Shown here piece by piece: positions 18,856-28,769 of a DNA stretch of 64,000 nt (positions are counted from its first letter, which is position 1; each line of letters begins with the position of its first letter). The DNA is from Armigeres subalbatus (Eukaryota > Arthropoda > Insecta > Diptera > Culicidae), in the NCBI RefSeq assembly GCF_024139115.2, contig NC_085141.1:222814307-222878306 (forward strand), given 5' to 3'. The notes beneath the pieces are model-generated. The model did not search any database and was not told where the DNA came from. It saw nothing but the letters and a program-made list of their open reading frames with translations. A program made the translations under genes and the position numbers.

Positions 18856-21484
18856 TGATTGTAAACTTCTTTGGTTTTTCGTGTTTTGAAAGTGATAGGA
18901 TTTTTCTCATTTTCAAATAATAAGCGGTTGATCTTATTAAACGGTTGTAGTCAGAGAATCGTCGAATATCGGGTAAATTTATAGTATTTTCGTGCTCATG
19001 TACTTGATGGAAGACCGATTCTTCATCAGCTGCTATCTCCACATGAAAATTTACAGTTTCATCAGACGACAAAGTAACACATTCCTGTTTTGGCCATTCA
19101 CTCGAATGTTGGCTAAAAAATTCCGGACCATGCAACCACACTGACATGTTCGCAAATTTAGACGATTTTGTCGCGAGATCTGCAACGTTCAAATTTGTTG
19201 GAACCCAGTTCCACATTCTAGTGTTATGTCCATTTTCTTTAATTTTGGAAACTCGTGATCCTACATAGGCTGCAAGTTTCTCTTTCGTACAAAGCCAAGC
19301 TAAACATATTTTAGAATCCGTCCAAAAGTAAGTTGAAGACACTTCGATTTCTAGCTCAGTCTGTATTACTTTCATCATTTGACTGGACAGCACACATCCT
19401 TGCAATTCAAGTCTTGGAACAGTTTGTGACTTCAAATGAGCTACACGTGACTTTGCCAGAACCAATGCAACGTGCGATTTATCCGAACATCGGTGTACCA
19501 TGTAAATTACGCTGGCAAAGGCTTTATCGCTTGCATCCGAAAAAGCATGAAGCTCTATACTTTTAAACGACGAAATATTTGGAAAATAATATCTTGGTAT
19601 TCTAACTTCCTTAAGCGTTGCTGTTTGTTGAAGCCATTCATTCCATTTCGCAATCAACCCATCGGGTAGTCTATCGTCCCAATCGATTTGTAGACGCCAT
19701 AAATCTTGAAACAATATTTTCAAATGGATTGTGATAGGACATAGTATGTTTAGAGGATCGAAAATACCCATCATAAACTGCAATAACTGCCGCTTAGTGG
19801 GAATGTCTGTTCCAGATCGGATACCGTTGTCAAGCTTTGGGAAATTCGAGGGAAAAACCTATTCATTGGTAGTAAGGTTCCACTGTAGACCGAGAACACG
19901 GACATCTTTACACGAGTCAGCTTTCAAAGAAAGATCGATAGAATTCAATACAGCTTTTGAATTGGATACAAATTTGACGAGCTTGAATCCGCCGTGTTCA
20001 TGTGCCGCAATAACATTCTTCACTAAAGCAATTGCTTGTTCTTCTGTGTCAGTTGAATCAAGATAATCATCAACGTAATATTGTTTGACAATTGGACGTA
20101 GTACTCCAGGGAGACGATCTTCAAGTTCACTTGCGTTGAAATTCTTTATGAATTGTGCAATAGAAGGGGATGATACTGCACCGAAAATCATAGCCATCAT
20201 TACGTAGACTTCGGGGGGATTTGTACGATTCATGCCACGCCAGAAAAACCTTTGAGAATTTTGATCTTGATCTCTGATGCGAACCTGGTGAAACATTTAC
20301 TTGATATCTGCCATGAAAGCTATTTTCTTTTGTCTTCCTCTCATCAGTACTGCTATTAACGGTGGAACGAAATCGGGTCCTTTCAGCAACAGATCATTTA
20401 ACGAGAAACCGTGAGACTTTGCTTTTGCATCCATCACTAGACGGAATTTGTTTGCAGTTGTTACACTGAAATGCGGCAAATACCAGGTGTTAGATGTTTC
20501 ATTAAATTCCTCGGGATTCAGTTTCCTAGCATAGCCTTTTTGAATATAACCCTCAATTTTCTCACAATATTGCTCAGCGAACTTTGGATCTGCATCCATC
20601 TTCTTCTCCATAATAGTTAGGCGTCGCAGTGCTTGCGGCTTGCTATCAGGAAATGCGAAATTGTTATACCGGTATATTTGTCCAACCTCAAAGCGATCCT
20701 TACATCGTTTCAGTGTACGATTCATAATGTCTAGAGCTCTTTCATCTTCTTCTGACATTTTTGGGCCTTGATGACGGATGCCGAAATCTTCAATTTTGTA
20801 CAATTCCTTTATCATTTCAGTTAGTTCTAAATCTTGATCACTTGCGCAAAGGAAAACGTGAAATTGATCAGATATTTCTACTCTATCAGGTTCTATTTCT
20901 CCGTGGATTGTCCAACCAAGATGGCACCGCGTTAGCTGTAGACCTCTTATTGGATATTGCACCGTTTTTAATGGAACGATAAGGCCAGCGTTATTCGATC
21001 CAATCAAAATTTTTGGAGTTACATTTTGAATTATCTCCAGTGAGAAACTGGAAGAAGAAACTCGTCAAGAAGTGAGTACAATCAATTTTGTCGATGTCAA
21101 GACTCACACGAGGAAGAGTCATATTATTGATGGTACGCACATTTTTCAGTTCGTGCCACTTAGCTTGTTCGGAAGGTCCAGAAATTTGAAAAGACAGCAT
21201 CATTGATTCAGAATCCTTGTGTGAAATCCCATTTGTCCAGCGGTAGGTTACCGGAGACACTGGGCTGTTCAGCTCCATTTGTTCTGCAAGCTCCGAATCA
21301 ATCATCGATAAAAAAGATCCTTCGTCAAACAGGGCGAACACATTCTCCACTGCTCCTTGGTTACGAATTCTTACTTTACCAACACGGAGGATAGTGGTTA
21401 CATTTTTACTGTTGACATGACATACATCCTCAGCACGTTTCTTCTCGAACTTGCGAAAAGGTTCCTTCCTTATTGCATCCGAGT
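18815..21484 (-). pseudogene. Bel pol: protease, reverse transcriptase and RNase H, with stops
   Basis: The protease motif VFALFDEGSFLSMID is at about 21,345-21,300 (D at about 21,326). After a frameshift near 21,010-21,060, the RT frame carries TWYLPHFSVTTANKFRLVMD and GFSLNDLLLKGPDFVPPL. A TAA at 20,297-20,299 lies in the ADIK-MFHQVR active-site block. The YVDD box is at about 20,077-20,066. A TAG at 19,859-19,861 follows. RNase H is open in 18,815-19,783, with ELHAFSDAS (D at about 19,537), VPRLELQ, WTDSKICLAW (D at about 19,318) and NVADLATK. All segments from 21,007 to 18,815 share one frame, so the two stops are point lesions. Confidence 0.92.
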
Positions 21485-22953
21485 GTACTAATTCATGGTG
21501 ATTCTGATTACATACTGAACATGTTCTATCAGATCGACAATTACGACGGGAATGGTCTTGCTTCAAACATATATAACACACGTTACAGGATCTTGCAGCG
21601 GAACGACGTTGATCGATGGATAGTTTGGTAAATTGCTCACATTTGACTAAGCTCAGATGATCATTCGAATTGCAAAAAGGACATTTTCCTCGATGTTCAA
21701 CTGTACGAGTGTTGACATTCAGAACAGGTGGCTTGGATCTGGAGAACAACGCATCCCTGCGATCTTTCTTGTTGAGAAAAACTGGATTCATGCTTGCCAG
21801 TTGGTTTTCCATTTCATCCTCCAACCACCGCGAAAACTCGTGAAAATCGACGATCGTATCTTGTTTTATTAGAAACGCCTTGTATCGCACCCACATTTGC
21901 TTGCTAAACGCAGGTAGCTTCTCGGCCAGGTGGGAAATCAGCTCAGGGTTCATCAGATACGCTTCAGCATTCACATTTTTTAGCGCCACCGCAGTTCCGA
22001 TGACCGCATTGAAGAAATAACGGAAAGATTCAATATTGCCTTCCTTCACAGAATCCAGGTTTCGTAGAAGTTCAAGTCTGTTAGCTACTACCCACTCAGT
22101 ACGTCCGAAATTAGATCTTAGCGTCCGCATGATTAAGCTGACATTTTCAGCAGCAGAAAGTAGACACTCCACAGCGCCTGATGTTCTCTCTATCGGATAA
22201 CTTGCACTCCTCGGTGGATGTCTTGACTTCGTTCTCGAATATCGGCCAATCAGTGATGTTCCCTGAAAACTGCGGTAAATCTTTCGCATGATGACCTTGA
22301 AGCGCCTTGAAAGCATGACACAACACTTCGTTCACATCATTTTTGGCACCTACATCACGATGAACAGCATTCGTATGGACATTATTTTCTGCGTTTGTCA
22401 TATTCGCATTCTTATCTACCCAGTCCTGTACACGTCGCATTGAATGGCAGCTCGATACACCCGAACAAGACCGCACCTCGCTCATTTCAACTGCTCGTTC
22501 ACGTTTCCTTTTGATGAAATCCGCTTTTTTCTGTTGCATCTTGAGTTCCAAATCTTTCTAAATCCTGAGAGTTTCCATTTGCTGCTCAGCTAAAATTCTA
22601 TCCTGTTCTAAAGATACTCGTAGTTCCTCTTCTTCAAGTTCATTGACGAGCTCCAATGCTCTGATTTGGCTTTGTGATTTGCTTACTACTGATATTCTTG
22701 CACTATGAGCACCCTGACTAACAGCACGAACGGACGCGGAATTTCTTACCGATTTAGACGACGATTCATTGTTAATAGACTCTACTTGACCAACAGCCAC
22801 GCTAACACCGGATTCTTTGGGTAAATTTGTTGCGACAGGAGTTCTTTGCATGATTGTTCGATCGAGTTTCGGAATTTGACAGAAATAATCAATTAGATTC
22901 TTTGGGACTATACCTGCGTTGCACCGTCTAGGTCGTTGCAGGTGATCTTCCAT
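21485..22953 (-). pseudogene. Bel gag with zinc-binding nucleocapsid
   Basis: It starts at MEDHLQRPRR (22,953), 31 bp inside the 5' LTR. A basic/acidic helical segment ends in LELVNELEEEELRVSLEQD, then an in-frame TAG at 22,558-22,560. The same frame resumes with KRKRERAVEM and LPQFSGNITDWPIFENEV, a Bel capsid signature. A frameshift at about 22,175-22,200 moves to the frame with FGRTEWVVANRLELLRNL. The nucleocapsid region (about 21,683-21,485) has CPFCNSNDHLSLVKC, CNVCYICLKQDHSRRNC and CSVCNQNHHELVH, the usual Bel cysteine/histidine arrangement. Gag would form the particle. Confidence 0.9.
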
Positions 22954-22968
22954 ATAAACTGGAAGCTT

Positions 22969-22984
22969 GGCTTCGAAGGACCAA
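22969..22984 (-). other. Candidate Bel primer-binding site
   Basis: The minus strand reads TTGGTCCTTCGAAGCC immediately after the LTR end (AACA). A TGG start directly behind the LTR is what a tRNA 3' CCA end needs for priming. The tRNA was not identified. Each tandem unit in the LTR also ends in a similar TTGGCCCTTC / TTGGACCTTC. Confidence 0.55.
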
Positions 22985-23349
22985 TGTTACTTCAGTCGGT
23001 CGGGCACTCAGGATGGCTCCGAGGTTGAACAGGGACACTAACCTGCCAGGGGAGAAGGGCCAATGTTACTTCAGTCGGTCGGGCACTCAGGATGGCTCCG
23101 AGTTTGAACAGGGACACTAACCTGCCGGGGGAGAAGGGCCAACGTTACTTCAGTCGGTCGGACACTCAGGATGGCTCCGAGCTTGAACAGGGACACTAAC
23201 CTGAAAATTCTTCTTTTTTTTAAACTGAAACCCGACTTTTATACGGTGTGAAAATTTAACTAATTATTTATTGATCTGCTCTACACAATGGTTGTTAAGG
23301 TAATGAAAATTTTTGTCCAGACGCCCTCATAGCTTACTGATCTTCAATA
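22985..23349 (-). repeat. Bel 5' LTR with three tandem terminal units
   Basis: Units start at 22,985, 23,064 and 23,143 (79-bp period). The unit structure is the same as in the 3' LTR, so the triplication was in the genomic RNA or in the parent element and is not a later local event. Confidence 0.95.
23237..23243 (-). promoter_or_regulatory. TATA box of the 5' LTR
   Basis: Minus-strand TATAAAA in CCGTATAAAAGTCGGG, identical in context to that in the 3' LTR. It would drive the genomic transcript. Confidence 0.6.
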
Positions 23350-23354
23350 GGCAG

Positions 23355-26080
23355 TACTCACTTACCCCGTGTTTTCACTTGCCCAGTGAAAGAACAAGAA
23401 ATATAAACACATATTGCTTATATCCCTATTCACGGGGTGTTAAAGATGGTCCGAATTTGTACCCACGTGTTAGTGGAATCGGGTGCAATTCGGCTGCTCT
23501 GAGAAGTACCTTCCGTTGTCAGTATCATCGATAGATTGTTGAAAAGACTCTTTAAGTCACTCCGGTGGTGAAAACAGTTCTTTTACTTTTATACAATTCT
23601 TTTGAAACATCACTAGTGAAGTAAAAATGCAATGGATAATAATCGCATATAAAAAATCAGTATTTTACACTTAAATTTAAGAAGCGCATTTTCGAAATAA
23701 AAGCATTTTCAAACATTTTTAAAAAATCACCAAGAGATCTCCCTCATCCCAGTTTTTGACCACCAATTTTGAAATCTTCATTTCTCGAAAACTAGTTGTT
23801 GGAAACAGTTGAAGTTCAAATCTTTCCATACAATTATCAAACAATTATAATAAAACTTGAACTTTAACTGTTTCTAACTAAAACTGGAGTGAGGGTGACT
23901 TCTGGGTTGTCTTACCCTACAACATACTGCAAGCAAATCTATTAATGACAGATGCCTAAAAAGAGGTGAGCCTTTTTTGCACCCGAACATACAGTAATGA
24001 GATCCTTTAGTCCTACGTAAATCCGTACTAATAATAGAAATGGACTCGCCAAAGCCGATCCCTTTTGTTCCTCCAACATGTTTTTTACTTGTTAGATGGA
24101 AATGTTAAAAAGCTATCGGAACTAAACCCACCCGATAGAACGAGAGAAAAATGTACCAAAACAGAAATCCCGGTGCAGTGAACGGACGCGAAATCCCCAT
24201 TGCTGTTGAGTACTGAAACGAAACATCTTCCATGCCTCCCACTTTGGCGTCCTTCTCAGAAGCTTCCATACATCTTTGAAAATGTCAAAATTCAGTCTTT
24301 ACCAATTCTTGCTCCTGTCGTCAGCAGCCAAATTTTACACTACCGCCATTTTCGAGGACTCTAGTGCAAAGTATACAAGTTCGTCGCCAAACTGTTGATA
24401 CCCTGCAGCGTTGTTGGCTTTTAATGCCCCGCTCATTTGCATAACGACTTGTACATAGCCAGAGTTTCGAACCGCAATGTTAGTTTTGCCCTAGTAGTGC
24501 AATGTTTGTCATGCAGTAAGCAGTATTTTGCCCAGTAGTGCAAGGCTTGAGATCTTTGATCCATGCTTACGACTCAAAAGAACCTAATCTATTATCCCGA
24601 CAACCCTTGTCAATTTGGATTGGTTTATCAGAAGTTGACGTCATAAAAGCTTGAGTCCCCTATCTTGTCGAATTGAGTTTCGTCCAACGCATAAGCCAAC
24701 TAAAATAGGATTTAGATTTTCCTCTACTGAAAAAGTTGTTGCAACCACATCTCAATTAGAGAGATGTGCGTAAGAAGCGTAAAGTTTCAACCCTAAAAAA
24801 GTATTTTTTATGAAACCATACGCATACGCGAAGGCAAGCACCGACCCACCCAACAATTGCAACCATTAGGACAAAGTTTACCCACAAAGCACACTTTCAC
24901 CTGCTATTTTATGCTTTCGTTGTTTATCGGGTGCTTTACCGCCGCCGTATACTTTCGTTTTTCATCACCCCGTAAAGTAATGGAGCAGCTAACGGTGACG
25001 AACGAATGTAACGACCAGAGGCATGCCTCTCGTGATGGGGGTTATGTTACCTAATTGTCCAGATAATCTATCAATGGTAACTCAATGCATCACGATCTTC
25101 TCGGTTCTGGATTTAGCCTAAATATGTCGATTAGAAGGTCCCGGAACAGATTCACTGTATCCCTGAGCCATTAAGCTTGACTGACGATGGTTTTACCCAT
25201 TTTATCGCCATAGTTTTTCTAGCAACATAACATCACATCAAGTTCGTTGAAATGTGAATGTTTATTGGCCGCCACATGAGGCTAAAACACTAGTAATGAA
25301 AACCATTTCAAATGGAAGACTTCATCAGCGTTTGTTTAGAAGGGAACAATGCTCCTTCTCCCTAACTACTATCGCTTCTGCCCAGTGCTTCATCCTAACT
25401 AAAACCATACCGACATCAGCAAACAGAAAAAAAAAGTTTCTTACTCTCCATTACGCGAGCAGTAAAGTGCTATCTGCTACTACTTTTTTGTTTGCATCAG
25501 CATGTTTCCATCTTAACACACGGATTTTCTCCTCATCACTGATGCTGACTTTTTCCAATGGCACTTTGATGTTCCTTCCAGCTCAGCGGCGGATGACTAA
25601 AAGCAATCTTTGGTCCCATTACCCACCGTTCGCCGTAGGAAAGTTTTAGTTCATTGTGAAAGTGAAGTAAATCGGAGTGGCATCACTTTGAGCAGTGCCA
25701 ATGTAAGAGTGCGAAAGATATTACACTCAGGGGAGTGGTTGTTTCATTAATCAATGGATTGGGGGGGGGTCAGCATCCACTTGGTAACAATAGGTTTCCC
25801 GTTATACTATTGCACTTTGGCACAACCCTCTAAAATAAAAACTTAGTGGCCAGATTTTCTATTAGCGGGCGATATGTACTGCGTAGAAAACCGTATAAAA
25901 AAGGCGTGAATCCAAAATACCGCGTAAATTCCAAAATCTGCATAAGAAAAGCCGTGAGAAAAGCGACTCCAGTGTATATATTTTGAATGTGTATGAAATC
26001 ATTTCAAAAAATATTTTCTCCTATTAATCTGCAAAACACAGTACATACGATGTTAACTTACCGACTTTTAAACAATGCAT
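23355..26080. other. Unassigned sequence, partly a diverged duplicate of 7.8-8.5 kb
   Basis: 24,150-24,530 matches 7,790-8,500 without the SINE. The longest frame is 25,254-25,649 (+, 131 codons); it has no recognisable domain or signal peptide, and I do not call it a gene. There is a G9 run near 25,761. This block could include unique host intergenic or intronic DNA. Confidence 0.35.
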
Positions 26081-27070
26081 ACCTATAATTCTTTCGATTC
26101 TCAAAATATTTTTGAAATGAGAAATGTTTAGAAAAAGACCGGTTTAATCGAAAATAATTCCGCCAAAAATTATTTTATCCGAAAGCCACTAGACTAAAAG
26201 TTGTTCGGCCGAATGTTTCATTCAGCCAAACAAACCATTAGATCCAAATCCATCTAGCCGAAAGTCATTTGATCGAATAGGTCATTTATCCAAAAATATG
26301 AAAATAACATTTGGTCGAACGAATACGGTCAAAAATGTCGTGTGGACGATTAGGTCATATGGCCAAAAGGTTCATACGACCGTAAATGCCGTTTGTTCGA
26401 ACAATAGTGAATGTGAAAACTGTGAAGTGATTGATGATAACTAAAAAGTAAGAAGTGAAAAGTGCGACGTTAGGAGGGACAAATGAGGAGTGAAAAGTGA
26501 GACGTCAAAATTCTAATTCACAAGAGAGTGAACAGTGAGAAATGAGAGGGGAAGAAATGAGAAACCAAAAAAGAGAAAAAAGCAATTGCATGAACATTAA
26601 CAAATAAGTCATTTGCAACAATGATGAGAACCGAGACGGAATTGTTTACCCCACACATAGATTTTGAAGAAAGTTAGACCATTCCGATCAAACGGCATTT
26701 TCGGTCTAAATTAACTCTTCGACTTTTTCGGGCGTATGGCCCTTTCTGCTGAACAATCATTTGGGCCAAACAGTATATTTGGCCAAACAACCGACCATTG
26801 GGGCCCTTTTTAGCCGCAGCTATAAAGCAAGACCATGCTGAAGGTGGCTGGGTTCAATTCCCGGTCTAGTCTAGGTAATTTTCGGGTTGGAAATTTTCTC
26901 GACTGTGGGAGAGCTCAATGAACACTATGCCGCGAGGTGACAATGTCCCAGTGAGGGATGAATGACAATGATGAAGAAAAAGAACCTTTCCTGCCGAAGA
27001 CCGGCCCAAATGACACATCATTTCGGCCAAACGTCCAATTCAACCAAATGGAATTCAGCCAAACGACCCT
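26080..27070. repeat. Degenerate GGCCGAAAnnTCATTTG-type repeat, with a GAAGTGAGAA block
   Basis: Many diverged copies of a ~20-bp unit such as TTCGGCCGAATGTTTCATTC, TCTAGCCGAAAGTCATTTGA and TATGGCCAAAAGGTTCATAC run from 26,130 to 26,410 and again from 26,690 to 26,800 and 26,990 to 27,070. Between them, 26,440-26,580 is the reverse complement of the CACTTCTCACT minisatellite. A SINE at 26,812-26,990 interrupts the second half. Confidence 0.65.
26812..26990 (+). mobile_element. Feilai-like SINE, partial
   Basis: A B-box-like GGGTTCAATTCCCGGTCTAG is followed by TAATTTTCGGGTTGGAAATT. The conserved 3' part has CACTATGCCGCGAGGTGACA, then ATGTCCCAGTGAGGGATGAA, and a GATGAAGAAAAAGAA tail. It resembles the minus-strand copy at 16,443-16,710. 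It sits inside the GGCCGAAA-type repeat. Confidence 0.65.
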
Positions 27071-27079
27071 TCCCCATGT

Positions 27080-27175
27080 TATAAGGTGATCGTTCGATTT
27101 CCGCTCCGTGGGAACGTTTGATAAGCTAAAAATTCCTCACTGATCTACTGGTTATTGTCCGTTGTCTCATGTAAG
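27080..27175 (+). mobile_element. 3' fragment of the SINE family found in the Bel element
   Basis: GATCGTTCGATTTCCGCTCC, then AAAAATTCCTCACTGATCTA, then CTGGTTATTGTCCGTTGTCT, parallels the 17,660-17,745 stretch with divergence. The tRNA-like head is missing. Confidence 0.5.
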
Positions 27176-27241
27176 TCGCAGAGAAACAGACATCTCACTG
27201 AAAGGATCATTCGCCTTTTGAACGATAAATTTTTATAGGTA

Positions 27242-27672
27242 TGTCATATACAATATTAGAAATCCCCAATCTTCATTATCAATCAGCATACATTATTATT
27301 TATCACATCTGAAAAAAAAAACCTTTTCCTAAATTATCTTCAGACAATAACGTCACAGAAAAGCCCTCAGTAATAGACAACTAAGAAAGAAAAACTCAAA
27401 GCAATAACATTTTGCCTAGCCCATACAACACAGACGCATCACACTTCAAGACTATTACCTCGCCTTCTCCTAACCCCCCCCCCCCCCCCTACCGAGTACG
27501 CTGCACATTAGTAAACATTTATCAAGTATTTAAGGGAGCGCCAAATAAAGATTGAAACAGTCATTACCATGAAGTCGTGTATCGTGTATCTTTTACAACG
27601 AAATAACCCCTAAGTGCATTATCTTATTTCATCTTATCTGATGGCGACCGTGACAGTATATTGTATATGACA
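27242..27672 (+). mobile_element. Candidate solo LTR (431 bp)
   Basis: It starts TGTCATATACAATAT and ends ATATTGTATATGACA, a perfect 15-bp inverted terminal repeat with the TG...CA ends of LTRs. It contains TATTTAAGGG (about 27,527) and AATAAAG (about 27,545), plausible promoter-like and polyadenylation signals, and a C run (about 27,474-27,489). Flanking bases GGTA and GGTG could be an imperfect 4-bp target duplication. No internal region or second LTR is present. A MITE is the alternative reading. Confidence 0.5.
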
Positions 27673-28037
27673 GGTGGCGCTACCATCGAATTTGTTTGTA
27701 TTTGACATTCGCGCACTACCTTCATCTGATGATTGTTGCAGAAACTCGTACACCCAAAATCAAATCTTACGACTAATGTATAATATCTTAACATGTGCAA
27801 TTTTACAGATTCGAGGATGCTTCAAACCAAACACATTTATCTGATATCCCATTTTTTTCAGATTCTGGAGTTAACTCGAATCCTTTCGATTCAGATTATT
27901 GTCATGATCTAAACTTTTCTGAAATTATCTTAAGATAATCTTTGGTTCCTTAGATCATACGAATTCTCAATATTTTCACATTCTCCAGACCCTCCAGGTC
28001 ATTCAAATGCTTCAGAACCCTTAAATTCCTGCGTTTT
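27673..28037. other. Unassigned sequence
   Basis: AT-rich with TTCAGATT/TTCAGAAC-type short repeats and no coding or RNA gene signal. Confidence 0.3.
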
Positions 28038-28132
28038 CTTCTTCTTCAATTGCTCTATACCCCAAGTGGAACTTGGCGTGCTTTGTATTCTTTTAGCATT
28101 TCCTCAGTTATTAATTGAAAGTTTTTCCTTGC
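28038..28132 (-). mobile_element. Feilai-like SINE 3' fragment, minus strand
   Basis: The reverse complement reads AACTTTCAATTAATAACTGA, then GGAAATGCTAAAAGAATACA, then AGTTCCACTTGGGGTATAGA, ending in GAAGAAGAAG. It matches the 8,180-8,275 SINE body. Confidence 0.65.
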
Positions 28133-28750
28133 CCGCAATTGCATTAGTATGTATCTTGTGAGACATCGCTCAGAATTGAGACCCGGTGATCCGGATAACC
28201 AGTTCCCGCTTGTTGACTAGGATGCTCTGGATCCATATATGTCCGGAAGGCTGTCCGAGATTGTCAGGCTTGACTTCGATCCCGGCTCCACGGCCTTAAA
28301 CCGACCCTTCCGTAAACCTGTGTTCATGGTTCCTAGTTTCCATATAAAAGTTCGGACATCGACCTTTTGTGTGCCTCTGAGTTACCACCTTTGCGAAAAT
28401 TGTCAGCTCTGCTGTAGCAGTAGAGGAGTGACAGTTCCTCGGTCTATGCCAGTAGACTCGTGCTACTGAGGCGAGACCGACGTCGTGCGCAGACAAGGAC
28501 AAGGAGAGGAATCTTATAATCACTAGACGCTGTTACGGCGAATGAGGTGGCTTTGTGGCAGATTGCTGCTAGCTCACGATAGCGGAAAGACAAGACGCCT
28601 GCCTTATCTTACGCCTGCCGACCTGCAAAAGGCTACAATTTACTAAATGAAGGTCGGTGACAGAGTATTGATGAGGTTACGGTGGGATAAGTAGGTAAGT
28701 CCCAGGCCGTAGAGAAGGTGACTATCGATGTTAGACTGTCCAATTCGTAG
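28133..28750. other. Unassigned; possibly LINE-derived 3' sequence
   Basis: Less AT-rich than its surroundings, with frames open on both strands (28,239-28,469 + and 28,296-28,523 -) but no domain I recognise. It lies immediately beyond the tail of the LINE at 28,752. Confidence 0.3.
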
Positions 28751-28751
28751 T

Positions 28752-28769
28752 TGGTACTTACTTACTTAT
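28752..28769 (-). repeat. Short TAAG-repeat tail of the LINE
   Basis: The minus strand reads CCATAAGTAAGTAAGTACC right after the final codons (GVQDP-stop). RTE-type LINEs often end in a short tandem repeat and not in poly(A). Confidence 0.6.

Larger units (their letters stand above)
16910..23349 (-). mobile_element. Full-length but inactivated Pao/Bel LTR retrotransposon
   Basis: Two LTRs of 367 bp (16,910-17,276) and 365 bp (22,985-23,349) flank a minus-strand gag-pol with Bel-type domains in order: gag, zinc knuckles, protease, RT, RNase H, integrase. GGCAG is duplicated exactly at both outer edges (16,905-16,909 and 23,350-23,354). The two LTRs differ at roughly 15-18 positions, mostly substitutions, so the insertion is not very recent. 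Lesions are three in-frame stops, at least four frameshifts and a SINE insertion. This is the best-preserved element in the window and cannot move by itself. Confidence 0.95.

Noticed and set aside
25254..25649. 131-codon plus-strand frame as a gene
   Set aside because: No domain, no signal peptide and no supporting context; composition is like the surrounding non-coding DNA.
27642..27656. TGGCGACCGTGACAG as a primer-binding site behind an LTR
   Set aside because: It resembles a tRNA-Arg primer site, but it lies 16 bp inside the TG...CA unit defined by the 15-bp inverted ends, and no gag or pol follows.
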